Shown piece by piece: positions 7,843-16,040 of a stretch of DNA of 27,351 nucleotides. The first letter of the stretch is position 1; every line of letters starts with the position of its first letter. Origin of the DNA: Streptosporangiaceae bacterium (GTDB taxonomy: Bacteria; Actinomycetota; Actinomycetes; Streptosporangiales; Streptosporangiaceae); the NCBI GenBank assembly GCA_030039095.1, contig JASHQP010000728.1, positions 1-27,351 on the forward strand. Reading direction: 5' to 3'. Below the pieces are notes generated by a model. The model was not told the origin of the DNA, did no database searches, and saw only the letters and a program-made list of their open reading frames with translations. Position numbers and translations under genes: made by a program.

Positions 7843-9000
7843 CTAGCCCGCGTCGGCGAGCACGCCGAGCGCGGCTTCGAGGCCCTCGCCGATGCGCACG
7901 TCGGCACCGAGGTCGGCGAGCGTACGGCCCACCGCCGCCAGCCCGACCACCGGGTACATCGAGTTGGCCGCCGGGCCCATGTGACCGATCCGTACCAGGT
8001 TCCCTGCGCCCTGCCCATGGGAGATCATCACACCGTAGTGAGCCCTCGCGTGGGCCCGGACGGCCTCGTGATCGATTCCGCCGGGAACCCTGATGGCCGT
8101 CACGCAGTCGGCCGCGATTTCCTCGCTCCTCGGCCAGATCTCCAGGCCCATCGCCCGGACCCCAGCCCGGCACGCCGCGCCCGCCCGGTGGTGGCGGGCG
8201 AAGGCAGCCTCCAGCCCCTCGTCCAGCAGCTGGTCGCACGCGGCCTCGAGCCCGATGACGTCGTTCACCAGCGGCGTGAACGGGAACCGCCCCTCGCCGT
8301 GCCATCGCTCGCGCCAGTCCAGCAGCGACAGATACGAGGCCCGCGGCGCCCCGGGGTTCGCATCGATCATCTTCCACGCCGCGTCGCTGACCGAGACCAG
8401 CGCCATCCCCGGCGGGCCGGCCAGGCATTTCTGCGGGCCGGCGACGCAGACGTCCAGCTGCCAGGCATCCACCTCGAACGGCACGCCGCCCAGCGAGGAG
8501 ACGGCATCCACCAGCGTCAGCGCGCCGTGCGACCGCGCGATCGGGCCGATCGCCGAGCAGTCGTGGAGGGTTCCTGACGGCGTCTCCGAGTGGACCACGG
8601 CCACCAGTTCAACGCCCGGGTGGGTGTCGAGATACTCGGCGACCGCTGCCGGGGCGACCACGTCGTCATAGGGGACCTCCAGCTCGGCCACGTCCGCCCC
8701 CAGCGCCTCGAGCCGGGTGCCCATGCCCTTGCCGAAGACCCCGGACGCCAGGTTCAGCACCTTCATCCCCGGGTGTACCAGCGAGCGGGCGGCCGCCTCG
8801 AGGCCGAGGACGGCCTCGCCCTGGAGCAGGATGATCTCGTTCTGCGTGCGGAAGATCTTTCCGACCTTCGCCTCGGTGCGCCGGAACGCCTCCAGGAAGA
8901 CCGGGTCGTAGTGATAAGTGATCGGGCTGCCGAGCGCCGCGAGCGTGGCCGGGGATGCCGCCGTGGGCCCCGCGGTCAGCGTGAAATCCGGATCGCGCAT
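7843..9000 (-). CDS. Class V aminotransferase, pyridoxamine-pyruvate transaminase-like
   Basis: This 385-aa PLP-fold I aminotransferase belongs to the alanine-glyoxylate/serine-pyruvate group. LTAGP (8-12), PSGT (141-144), VDAVSSLGG (164-172) and the lysine motif GPQKCLAGPPG (Lys191) are present. From memory, it resembles Mesorhizobium loti pyridoxamine-pyruvate transaminase closely: Tyr29, Glu62 in QGEAVLGLEAA and Lys191 fall at a constant offset of six from the Tyr35, Glu68 and Lys197 I recall there, and FPFTPLVNDVIGLEAA and LVRIGHMG also match. Recalled Tyr95 would be Phe89. That enzyme turns pyridoxamine plus pyruvate into pyridoxal plus alanine. Alternative: an ordinary serine- or alanine-glyoxylate transaminase. 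It follows the amidohydrolase gene by 18 nt. Confidence 0.85.
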   Translation of the reverse strand: MRDPDFTLTAGPTAASPATLAALGSPITYHYDPVFLEAFRRTEAKVGKIFRTQNEIILLQGEAVLGLEAAARSLVHPGMKVLNLASGVFGKGMGTRLEALGADVAELEVPYDDVVAPAAVAEYLDTHPGVELVAVVHSETPSGTLHDCSAIGPIARSHGALTLVDAVSSLGGVPFEVDAWQLDVCVAGPQKCLAGPPGMALVSVSDAAWKMIDANPGAPRASYLSLLDWRERWHGEGRFPFTPLVNDVIGLEAACDQLLDEGLEAAFARHHRAGAACRAGVRAMGLEIWPRSEEIAADCVTAIRVPGGIDHEAVRAHARAHYGVMISHGQGAGNLVRIGHMGPAANSMYPVVGLAAVGRTLADLGADVRIGEGLEAALGVLADAG

Positions 9001-9018
9001 TCCTGGCCAGTCCTTTCG

Positions 9019-9729
9019 TCACCGACTACCGAAGAAAAGACGCTGGGCGTTGTCGTGCAGAACCGCCTGCACGCCGGCGTCGTCCAGTCCGCTCACTTTG
9101 ACTTTCAGCATCTCGACCGACGGATCGTGGAACGGGGCGTCCGATCCGTACAGCACGCGGTGCCCCACCCGGTCGACGGCCGCGGCGATCTTGGCGTGCT
9201 CGGGCATGCCGGACGTTTCCAGGTAGACGTTGGGGTGCCGGTCCGCGATGTCGATGCAGGCATTGATGTAAATGATGTTGCCGTGGCCCATGTGGCCAAG
9301 GATCACCTTGGCCTCGGGGAAGTTGACGATCAGCTCCTCGATGCTCCACGGCAGGGTGAATATCGGGTGCCCGCAGTGGATCAGCACGGGAACGTCCCGC
9401 TCCACGAGGAGCCTGATCAGCGGGTGAACCGCGGGGTCGTTGGGGTGATACCCGTCCAGCAGCGGGTGCATCTTGACCCCGAGGAATTTCGGGTGATCGA
9501 GGAAGGTGGCGGCCTCCTCGACGAAGCCCGGCTGCTTGGGATTCGCCCAGTAGAAGCCGTAGGCCGGCGCTATCCCCTCGATGACCTCCCGGACCATGGC
9601 GTTATTGGGATGGAAGACCATGCCGGCGTCGATCTGATGCTTGCTGAAGATCTCGGCAAGTCCCTCGGCATCGAGGCGCACATTGAACAACGGGAACTCG
9701 CCGACGTGCATGTGCGCGTCAATAGTCAC
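9019..9729 (-). CDS. Amidohydrolase family metal-dependent hydrolase (amidohydrolase_2 type)
   Basis: This 236-aa protein has the metal-dependent TIM-barrel hydrolase fold. Ligands visible are His6 and His8 in IDAHMHVG, His88 in GVKMHP, His118 in LIHCGHP, His146/His149 in GHMGHG and Asp197 in YGSDAP. That set fits the group containing ACMSD-like decarboxylases and lactone or amide hydrolases. I chose the GTG at 9729, because the protein then begins at VTIDAHMHVG and has GGGGTGA upstream. The open frame reaching 9828 would cross the promoter. It is the first gene of a two-gene unit with the class V aminotransferase. Function could be hydrolysis of a lactone or amide, or decarboxylation; sequence does not tell which. 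Confidence 0.87.
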   Translation of the reverse strand: MTIDAHMHVGEFPLFNVRLDAEGLAEIFSKHQIDAGMVFHPNNAMVREVIEGIAPAYGFYWANPKQPGFVEEAATFLDHPKFLGVKMHPLLDGYHPNDPAVHPLIRLLVERDVPVLIHCGHPIFTLPWSIEELIVNFPEAKVILGHMGHGNIIYINACIDIADRHPNVYLETSGMPEHAKIAAAVDRVGHRVLYGSDAPFHDPSVEMLKVKVSGLDDAGVQAVLHDNAQRLFFGSR

Positions 9730-9770
9730 AGATTCACCCCGGGGCGACGAGAGGCAGATTCCTTCGGCTG

Positions 9771-9816
9771 ATTCCAGCACCGAAGAAGGTTGGCTGTCAA
9801 CTGCTAGCTGATGACA
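9771..9816 (-). promoter_or_regulatory. Promoter and 22-bp operator of the amidohydrolase-transaminase unit
   Basis: On the minus strand TTGACA (9795-9800) is followed after 18 bp by TGGAAT (9771-9776), within TGCTGGAATC. The 22-bp box at 9795-9816 is a near-palindrome: TGTCA at one end, TGACA at the other, and GCTAGC near the middle. The predicted start lies about 35 nt before the GTG at 9729. Of the five boxes this is the most symmetrical. Confidence 0.62.
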
Positions 9817-9907
9817 ATAGCGGCGCAAAGCGGCCTGACGGTGGTCTCGCTGCCGATGGGCGCGCGGTTGCGCATGGCGGCGACCGGGTCTCGCAGAGGG
9901 TCATCGA

Positions 9908-11023
9908 TCACCTCCGCGGCAGGCCGGCCTCCTCCAGCATCCCGAAGAGCTCGGCGTCGCCGGATTCCCGCAGGTTGTTCGCGCGGAACGGGTGGCCAGA
10001 ACTGGCCGCGACCATCGCGGCCGCCGCGTCCGTGCCGGCCAGGCCCGGCGGGAACACCGCCCGGAAGCCGAGCGTGCGGTAGAGGGGCGCGATCTCAGCG
10101 ATCAGCGACCTCGTCGCCGGCCCGGAGACCTCCTCGTTGAAGCGCGCGACATGGGGCAGCAGGATGCCGTTCTTCAGCCCGTGCGGCAGGTGGACGGACG
10201 GCGCCGTCGAGAGCGCGTGCACGAGGGTGAGCCCGCTGTTGCCGCACGCCATGTTCGCCGCGCAGCTCGCGTCGATCAGGCGCTGCAGGAGTCCGTCATT
10301 GTCCCCGCTGCCGTTGGCCCCGCTGCGCGCTCCCGCCGCCGCGGCGGGCAGGACCTCGATGATCTCCCGTGCGGCGGCCTCGCCCAGCGCGGCCGTGAAC
10401 ACCGACCCGCGCCTGGCCCACTGAGCCTCCATGGCGTGCGACAAGGCGTCGAGCCCCGCGTACAGGAGGGGATCACGGGGAAGCCGCCGCAGCACGGCCC
10501 CGTCGAGGATGGCGACACGGGGCTCGCAGCCGTCCGCCCGCACGACGAGCTCGTCCTTCCGGCCGGGCTCGTGCAGGACCAGCACCTTGGACACCTCGCT
10601 GCCGCTGCCCGCCGTCGTCGGGATCGCGATCGTCGGCGCCGGCGGCCCGGGGACCTGGTTCACGCCCTGGTAGGTGTCGATGCGGCCGTCGCTGGTCAGC
10701 CGGATCGCCGCGGCCTTGCCCACGGCCAGGGCACTCCCGCCCCCGATGGCCAGTACCAGGTCGCACTCGGCGGCCCGGGCCGCGGCGGCCGCGTGCTCGG
10801 CCGCCGCCACGTCCGGATCCGGGTCGGTCAGCAGCGTGACGGCGATCTGTGCGCCGTCGAGACCCTGCAGCACCTCGGCCAGCAGGCCCGCGTCAGCGAC
10901 GCCCCGGTCCGCGACCACCGCGACCCGGCGCCCGCCGGACTGCTCCACTTCGCGCGGCAGCTGAGCGAGGCTGCCCAGGCCGCTGATCACCTTTGTGCCG
11001 ACGGAGAACTCGGCCGGGCTCAA
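9908..11023 (-). CDS. Iron-containing alcohol dehydrogenase
   Basis: This 371-aa protein belongs to the type III (iron-dependent) alcohol dehydrogenase family, which also holds maleylacetate reductases. The nucleotide loop is IGGGSALAVGK (93-103), followed by TIAIPTTAGSGSEVS (131-145). Metal ligands are Asp192 and His196 in LDALSHAMEA, His269 in VHALST and His281 in LPHGLKNG. The start is most likely the TTG at 11023, giving SPAEFSVGTKVISGLGSL, which matches the family N-terminus, with AGGTGA upstream. The longer open frame has no ATG or GTG near and runs into the upstream gene. It lies 43 nt after the aldehyde dehydrogenase. It may oxidise a hydroxymethyl group, or reduce a late ring-cleavage product. 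The start is the least sure point. Confidence 0.85.
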   Translation of the reverse strand: MSPAEFSVGTKVISGLGSLAQLPREVEQSGGRRVAVVADRGVADAGLLAEVLQGLDGAQIAVTLLTDPDPDVAAAEHAAAAARAAECDLVLAIGGGSALAVGKAAAIRLTSDGRIDTYQGVNQVPGPPAPTIAIPTTAGSGSEVSKVLVLHEPGRKDELVVRADGCEPRVAILDGAVLRRLPRDPLLYAGLDALSHAMEAQWARRGSVFTAALGEAAAREIIEVLPAAAAGARSGANGSGDNDGLLQRLIDASCAANMACGNSGLTLVHALSTAPSVHLPHGLKNGILLPHVARFNEEVSGPATRSLIAEIAPLYRTLGFRAVFPPGLAGTDAAAAMVAASSGHPFRANNLRESGDAELFGMLEEAGLPRR

Positions 11024-11066
11024 ACGTCCGTCACCTGCCCTCTTGCTGACGTGTCCGCTGCCGTAC

Positions 11067-12581
11067 CTACGGACGGCCGTTCTGCATCCGCGCGAACGCG
11101 GCGCGCGGGTCACCGAGCCGCAGGTGCACCGCCTTGGTCTCGAGGTAGCTGAACAGCTCGTCACGGCCTTCCTCGCGGCCGATCCCGCTGTCCTTCGTGC
11201 CACCGAACGGGGTGCCGAAGTAGTGGATGGTGCTGTCGTTCACCCAGACATATCCCGCGTCCAGCCGGTCGGCGGTCTGGTGCGCCAGGTCCAGATCCCT
11301 GGTCCATACGCTGGCGGTGAGGCCGAGGTCCACGGCGTTCGCCAGCTCGATCATGTCGTCGTAGTCATCCCAGGGCAGGATGCTGATCACCGGCCCGAAG
11401 ATCTCCTCGCGGGCGATCGACATCTCCCCGCGGACGTCGGCGAAGACGGCCGGGGTCACGAAGTAGCCGCCCGAGGGCGCGCCGTCCGGGTGCTCGCCAC
11501 CCGTCACGAGCGTGGCGCCCTCCCGCACCCCGGCCTCGAGGTAGCGGCTCACCCGCTCGTACTGCTGGGCGCTGACCAGCGGGCCCATGTCGGTGTTGTC
11601 GTCATAGGCGATGCCAACCGTGAAGCCGCGAAGCTGCTCGGCCGTCCGGGCGACGAATTCGTCGTAGCTGCGCCGGTGCACCAGGACCCGCGAGTTGGAG
11701 CCGCACGACTGGCCCTGGCACGTCGTGAAGTTCATCCCGAAGATCGCCCCGGCGACCGCCTCGTCGACGTCGGCGTCGGGGAACACGACCATCGCGTTCT
11801 TCCCGCCCAGCTCCAGCGAGATGCTCTTGACGTGGCCCGACTCTGCCGCCCGGCGCTGGATGACCAGGCCGGTGGGAACGGAGCCGGTGAAGGCCAGCCG
11901 CTTCACGGCCGGATGGCTCACCAGCACGTCACCAGCCTGGGCGCCCCCGGTCACGACGTTGACGACGCCCGGCGGGAACGCCTCGGCGAACAGCCGGGCA
12001 AGCGCCAGCGTCGACAGCGAGACCTGCGGAGCCGGCTTGAGCACCACCGTGTTCCCGGTAATCAGCGCCGGCAGCGGTCGCGTCGCGGCGAACATCACCG
12101 GATGGTTGAACGCGGTTATGCGCCCCACGACCCCGTACGGCCGGTGGCTCGTGTAGTGCAGGCGGCCGGGGCCGCCGGGGATCACCTCGCCGGACAGCCA
12201 CCGCGCCAGCTGCGGCCAGCCCGCCAGATAGGGCTTGCACAAGTCGATGTCGACGCGCATCGCACGCACGGGATTGCCGGAGTCCAGCGCGTCCAGCATC
12301 GCGAGTTCCTCGCGCCGCTCGCTCAGCAGGTCGCCGAAGCGGCGGAAGCATTCGGCCCGGCCGTCGACGCCCAGCGCCTGCCAGGCAGGCTGCGCCGCGC
12401 CCGCAGCGGCCACCGCTGCCGTCACGTCCGCCGGCGACGCTTCGGGCACCTCCCCGACGACCCGGCCCGTGGACGGATCGATGACCTCGCCGACTGCGGC
12501 CTGCCCGGCGGCGAACTCCCCGTCGATCAGCATCCGGAATTCGCGGCCCGCCACGTACGCAGCAACCGGATCTGCAGTCAT
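11067..12581 (-). CDS. NAD(P)-dependent aldehyde dehydrogenase
   Basis: This 504-aa protein belongs to the ALDH superfamily, which oxidises aldehydes to acids. Catalytic residues are all in place: Asn159 in AFNHP, Lys182 in VLKPAP, Glu257 in SLELGGK and the nucleophile Cys293 in CQGQSCGSNS. The ATG at 12581 gives MTADPVAAYVAGREF with GGCAGGG upstream; reading further back enters the promoter. It is the first gene of a unit with the iron alcohol dehydrogenase, so the pair could take an alcohol to a carboxylate. It is only distantly like the second ALDH in the window (14522-16024), which suggests two different aldehyde substrates. Substrate unknown. Confidence 0.92.
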   Translation of the reverse strand: MTADPVAAYVAGREFRMLIDGEFAAGQAAVGEVIDPSTGRVVGEVPEASPADVTAAVAAAGAAQPAWQALGVDGRAECFRRFGDLLSERREELAMLDALDSGNPVRAMRVDIDLCKPYLAGWPQLARWLSGEVIPGGPGRLHYTSHRPYGVVGRITAFNHPVMFAATRPLPALITGNTVVLKPAPQVSLSTLALARLFAEAFPPGVVNVVTGGAQAGDVLVSHPAVKRLAFTGSVPTGLVIQRRAAESGHVKSISLELGGKNAMVVFPDADVDEAVAGAIFGMNFTTCQGQSCGSNSRVLVHRRSYDEFVARTAEQLRGFTVGIAYDDNTDMGPLVSAQQYERVSRYLEAGVREGATLVTGGEHPDGAPSGGYFVTPAVFADVRGEMSIAREEIFGPVISILPWDDYDDMIELANAVDLGLTASVWTRDLDLAHQTADRLDAGYVWVNDSTIHYFGTPFGGTKDSGIGREEGRDELFSYLETKAVHLRLGDPRAAFARMQNGRP

Positions 12582-12632
12582 GCAATCGCCCTGCCTTCCC
12601 CTTCCTGCCGGCGAACGGGGAAGGTCACGGCG

Positions 12633-12678
12633 ATTCCAGCATCGCTGGCCGGCTGCTGTCAACTGTCAGCTAGAGACA
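12633..12678 (-). promoter_or_regulatory. Promoter and operator of the aldehyde/alcohol dehydrogenase unit
   Basis: On the minus strand TTGACA (12657-12662) and TGGAAT (12633-12638) are separated by 18 bp. The TGCTGGAATC surrounding the -10 is identical to that of the promoter at 9771-9800. The 22-bp box at 12657-12678 has TGTC and GACA ends and an inner AGCTAG, the same length as the box at 9795-9816. Confidence 0.62.
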
Positions 12679-12751
12679 CGGTGCCACTCGCCCGCCAGGC
12701 AGCGTCACGGGCGTCACAGGCGTCACGGAGGAGCGCGCGAGGGCGACGGCA

Positions 12752-12797
12752 AGTCTACTGACGATTGTTGACAGTCCACACCAAGTAATTGTAATCT
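12752..12797 (+). promoter_or_regulatory. Promoter and operator of the permease-oxidase operon
   Basis: TTGACA (12768-12773) and TAATCT (12792-12797) are separated by 18 bp, giving the best sigma-70-like promoter in the window. The -35 lies inside TTGTTGACAG, the inverted form of the CTGTCAAC box, so a bound regulator would cover it. The wider 22-bp box is 12752-12773. Confidence 0.65.
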
Positions 12798-13004
12798 CTG
12801 CCCTGTCTGCGGTCAGGATGCTTTCGCCAGTCCGGCGGGACCACCGGTCCCCGCTGGCCTGAAAGGAGCTCGTGGCCGCGGGCTCCGCGCCGGTGTCCTA
12901 TCGCAGGAGCTGATTCGGGCCGACATCGAGCGATCCAGGCTCCGGCCGGGGGTCACCCGGTACTCAGATATCCGCACGTGGCTCACGGGAGAGGAGCTTC
13001 CTAC

Positions 13005-14444
13005 ATGTCTGACATGAGGGCGAGTTCCAGCGAGAAGCTCGGTGAGATCGAGGTCCGCTCCATCGACTACGTCCCCGAGGACGAACGTCACGGGCGGGTG
13101 CGCGATCAGTTCACGCTCTGGTTCAGCGCGACGCTGACGATCCTGGGCATCCTGCTCGGGGCGATCGCGGTCGAGATCGTCGGGAACTTCTTCTGGGGCG
13201 TCCTCGCGTGGGCCATCGGCACGGTCCTCGGCCTGCTGCTGGTCGGCTTCCACGCGGTGCAGGGCCCGAGGCTCGGCGTCCCGCAGATGATCCAGAGCCG
13301 GGCTCAGTTCGGGTTCTACGGAGCCCTGTTCGTGCTGGCCGCCTCCGTCGTGCTCGACTTCGGCTACCTCGCGGCCCAGATGATCGTGCAGGCGCAATCC
13401 ATGAACGTGATGATCTCGAGCATCAGCGTGCCGGTCTGGATCATCATCGTCGCCATACCCGTCGCGTTCCTCGCGCTGTACGGGTACGACTGGGTGCACC
13501 GCTGGCAGCGGTGGATGTTCCTGATCCTCGTCGCCACCTTCATCGTGGTCATCATTCAGACGGCGATCTACGGCAGCAGCCACCACTTCCCGCCCAGCAT
13601 GGGCGGCTTCCACCTGGCGAGCTTCCCGCTCTTCATGGCGGTGGTCGCGCTCGCGGCGACGAACATGCTCAGCTGGGCGCCCTACGTGTCGGACTACTCC
13701 CGCTACCTGCCGAAGAACGTCCGCGCCGCCGGGCCATTCTGGGCGGTCATGCTCGGCAACGCCGTTCCCACCATCTTCCTGGGCATCCTGGGCGGCTACA
13801 TCGGCAGCCTGCTGCCGATCGCGGGCTCGAACGTCCCGGTCGCCGTGAAGACGATCTGCGGAATCTGGATCCTGCCGATCATGGCGATCAGCCTCATCGG
13901 CTCCGACGTGCTGAACGTCTACACCGGCATGCTGGCCATCGCGACGATCGCGAGCTGCTTCAGGGACGTGCGCGACAGGGTATCCACCCGCGTCGTCGGC
14001 TGCGGCCTGCTGCTCGTCGCGGGCGTCCTGGCTGCCCTCTTCGGCTCCACCTCGTTCGTGCCCAAGGTCGAGGAATTCCTCGCCGTTCTGCTGTTCGTCT
14101 TCATCCCCTGGTCGGCCATCAACCTCGCCGATTTCTACATCGTCCGGCACGGCAACTACGACGTGCCGTCGTTCTTCACGCCCCACGGGCAGTACCCGGG
14201 CTTCATCTGGCGCGGCCTGATTCCCTACATCATCGCGGTCGCCGCGGAGGTCCCGTTCATAAGCCAGCAGTTCTACACCGGGCCGCTGGTGAGCGCGCTC
14301 GGCGGCGTCGACATCTCGTGGATCGTCGGAGGCGTCGTGGCGTTCGTGCTGTACCTGGTGGCCGCTCGAATCAGCCCGCCGGCGCCGGCCGCCGTGGGCC
14401 TGCACCAGCGCGCCGCCCTCGGCCCGGCCGGGGCCACCGACTGA
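13005..14444 (+). CDS. NCS1 family nucleobase/vitamin permease (first copy)
   Basis: This 479-aa integral membrane protein has about twelve hydrophobic segments. It belongs to the nucleobase:cation symporter-1 family (cytosine, allantoin, hydantoin and pyridoxine carriers). The N-terminal tail ends IDYVPEDERHG, a family mark; QGPRLGVPQMIQSRAQFGFYG (about residues 86-106) and YVSDYSRYLP are the conserved signatures, and FIPWSAINLADFY lies in a late helix. The ATG at 13005 has GAGGAG 8 nt upstream. It is the first gene of the plus-strand operon and is similar along its length to the second permease at 18559-19980. It likely imports the cluster's substrate by cation symport. The substrate cannot be read from sequence; yeast pyridoxine carrier Tpn1 is a family member. 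Confidence 0.92.
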   Translation: MSDMRASSSEKLGEIEVRSIDYVPEDERHGRVRDQFTLWFSATLTILGILLGAIAVEIVGNFFWGVLAWAIGTVLGLLLVGFHAVQGPRLGVPQMIQSRAQFGFYGALFVLAASVVLDFGYLAAQMIVQAQSMNVMISSISVPVWIIIVAIPVAFLALYGYDWVHRWQRWMFLILVATFIVVIIQTAIYGSSHHFPPSMGGFHLASFPLFMAVVALAATNMLSWAPYVSDYSRYLPKNVRAAGPFWAVMLGNAVPTIFLGILGGYIGSLLPIAGSNVPVAVKTICGIWILPIMAISLIGSDVLNVYTGMLAIATIASCFRDVRDRVSTRVVGCGLLLVAGVLAALFGSTSFVPKVEEFLAVLLFVFIPWSAINLADFYIVRHGNYDVPSFFTPHGQYPGFIWRGLIPYIIAVAAEVPFISQQFYTGPLVSALGGVDISWIVGGVVAFVLYLVAARISPPAPAAVGLHQRAALGPAGATD

Positions 14445-14450
14445 AGCCAG

Positions 14451-14487
14451 CCGGGCCGCGCGATGCCCCGAGCCTCGCGCGGCCCGG
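14451..14487 (+). other. 13-bp perfect stem-loop between permease and aldehyde dehydrogenase genes
   Basis: The arms 14451-14463 (CCGGGCCGCGCGA) and 14475-14487 are exact reverse complements around an 11-nt loop, and begin 7 nt after the permease stop. There is no T-tract. It could be a partial terminator, or a processing or stability element that sets the ratio of membrane protein to enzymes in the operon. Confidence 0.6.
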
Positions 14488-14521
14488 TGATCATGAAGGA
14501 CGAGCGACGGAGGGACGTGCA

Positions 14522-16024
14522 ATGTCCGTAGTTGAGCTGTCAGCGAGCGCGCGGAAGTACACCGAGGGCACGACCTCGATGCTGATCGGCGCCGACTGGG
14601 TGCAGGCCGCTTCGGGCGAGTCCTTCCCCGTGTACGACCCGGCCACCGGCAGCGAGATCGCCTCGGCGCCGCGCGGGGCGGCCGAGGACGTCGACAGGGC
14701 CGTGGCCGCCGCGCGGCTCGCGCTGAAGGGGCCGTGGAAGCGCACCACCCCGCAGGAACGGGGAAAGCTGATCTGGCGCCTGGCCGACATGATCGAGGCG
14801 CGCCTGGAGGACTTCGCCCAGATCGACTCGCTGGACAACGGCAAGCCCATCAACGAGGCCCGCTTCTTCGACGTGCCGTTCACCGTCGACATGCTGCGCT
14901 ACTTCGCCGGCTGGCCGACGAAGATCACGGGCGACACCATCGGCGTCTCCTTCCCCGCCACGCTCGGCAACTCCTACCACGCCTACACGCTCCGCGAGCC
15001 GATCGGCGTCGTCGCCGCCATCGCCCCCTGGAACCTGCCGCTGCTGGCCGTGGTCAAGAAGCTCGCCCCTGCCCTCGCCGCGGGCTGCACGATCGTGATC
15101 AAGCCGGCCGAGCAGACACCCCTGTCCATAGCGCTGCTCGGGCAGCTGGCTCTCGAGGCGGGCATCCCCCAGGGCGTCGTGAACTACGTGACAGGGTATG
15201 GCGAGGAGGCCGGCGATGCCCTGGTCCGCCACCCGGGCGTCGACAAGATCAGCTTCACGGGATCTTCCGAGGTGGGCAAGCAGATCGTGCAGAACGCCGC
15301 TCCGACGCTCAAGCGCGTGTCGCTGGAACTCGGCGGGAAGGCGCCGAACATCATCTTTGCCGACGCCGACCTGGCAGAAGCGATCCCCGCCGCCTGCGTC
15401 GCCGGATTCGTCTGCCAGGGAGAGAGCTGCATCGCCGGCGCCCGCCTGTATGTTCAGCGGTCGCTCCACGACGACGTCGTGGCCGGCATCGCCGACTACG
15501 CCAAGTCGGTCAGGATGGGCCCCGGGCTGGACAGCGAGACACAGATGGGCCCCCTGGTCTCCCAGGAGCATTTCGACCGCGTCTCCCGGTACATCCGTCT
15601 CGGGCGCGAGGAGGGCGTCAAGATCGTGACCGGCGGAGCCCGGTGGGGCGACAACGGCTACTTCATCAAGCCCACCGTCATGGTCGACGCCTCCAGCGAC
15701 ATGCGGGTGGCCCGCGAGGAGATCTTCGGCCCGGTGATAACGGTGATCCCGTTCGACACCGACGAGGAGGTTCTGGAGGCGGCCAACGACACCCGATTCG
15801 GACTCGGCGCAGGAGTATGGACCCAGAACGTGTCGCGAGCCCACCGGGTCGCCGCGGCCCTGGAATCTGGCCAGGTGTGGGTCAACTGCTATCAGGCCTG
15901 CGACTCGGCCCTGCCGTTCGGCGGCTACAAGGAGTCCGGCTGGGGACGCGAGACCTGCCGGGAGACCATGGACGAGTACACCGAGCTCAAGACCGTGGTG
16001 GTCAACCTCGGGCCCACCACCTAG
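14522..16024 (+). CDS. Aldehyde dehydrogenase (betaine-aldehyde dehydrogenase-like)
   Basis: This 500-aa protein of the ALDH superfamily is closest in style to betaine-aldehyde and aminobutyraldehyde dehydrogenases. Visible are Asn171 in APWNLPL, Lys194 in IKPAEQTP, Glu269 in LELGGKAPN and the nucleophile Cys303 in CQGESCIAG, plus the late motif PFGGYKESGWGRE. The ATG at 14522 follows GGAGGGA with a 6-nt gap. It is second in the plus-strand operon, after a strong stem-loop, and is followed 16 nt later by the deacetylase-like gene. It would oxidise an aldehyde made by the GMC oxidase or the transaminase of the cluster. The exact substrate is unknown. Confidence 0.92.
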   Translation: MSVVELSASARKYTEGTTSMLIGADWVQAASGESFPVYDPATGSEIASAPRGAAEDVDRAVAAARLALKGPWKRTTPQERGKLIWRLADMIEARLEDFAQIDSLDNGKPINEARFFDVPFTVDMLRYFAGWPTKITGDTIGVSFPATLGNSYHAYTLREPIGVVAAIAPWNLPLLAVVKKLAPALAAGCTIVIKPAEQTPLSIALLGQLALEAGIPQGVVNYVTGYGEEAGDALVRHPGVDKISFTGSSEVGKQIVQNAAPTLKRVSLELGGKAPNIIFADADLAEAIPAACVAGFVCQGESCIAGARLYVQRSLHDDVVAGIADYAKSVRMGPGLDSETQMGPLVSQEHFDRVSRYIRLGREEGVKIVTGGARWGDNGYFIKPTVMVDASSDMRVAREEIFGPVITVIPFDTDEEVLEAANDTRFGLGAGVWTQNVSRAHRVAAALESGQVWVNCYQACDSALPFGGYKESGWGRETCRETMDEYTELKTVVVNLGPTT

Positions 16025-16040
16025 CCGGCTGGGGTAAAGC

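Larger units (their letters stand above)
12582..13004. promoter_or_regulatory. Divergent control region between the aldehyde dehydrogenase unit and the permease operon
   Basis: This 423-nt gap holds two outward promoters, each with a CTGTCAAC box (12656-12663 and, inverted, 12767-12774). About 200 nt of untranslated leader follows before the permease ATG at 13005. The leader contains no open frame with a ribosome binding site, and I see no recognisable riboswitch in it. Confidence 0.65.

Noticed and set aside
1..9729. Classical nicotinate (nic) pathway
   Set aside because: A NicX-like protein and a molybdenum hydroxylase are present, but I see no NicC-type monooxygenase, NicD deformylase, NicF amidase or NicE isomerase.
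11024..11203. N-terminal extension of the iron alcohol dehydrogenase
   Set aside because: It reads out of frame through the end of the upstream aldehyde dehydrogenase and shows no family likeness. The TTG at 11023 gives the normal N-terminus.
13208..14521. Possible N-terminal extension of the second aldehyde dehydrogenase through the permease gene
   Set aside because: It is an out-of-frame reading of the permease. The true start at 14522 has GGAGGGA and begins a normal-length ALDH.
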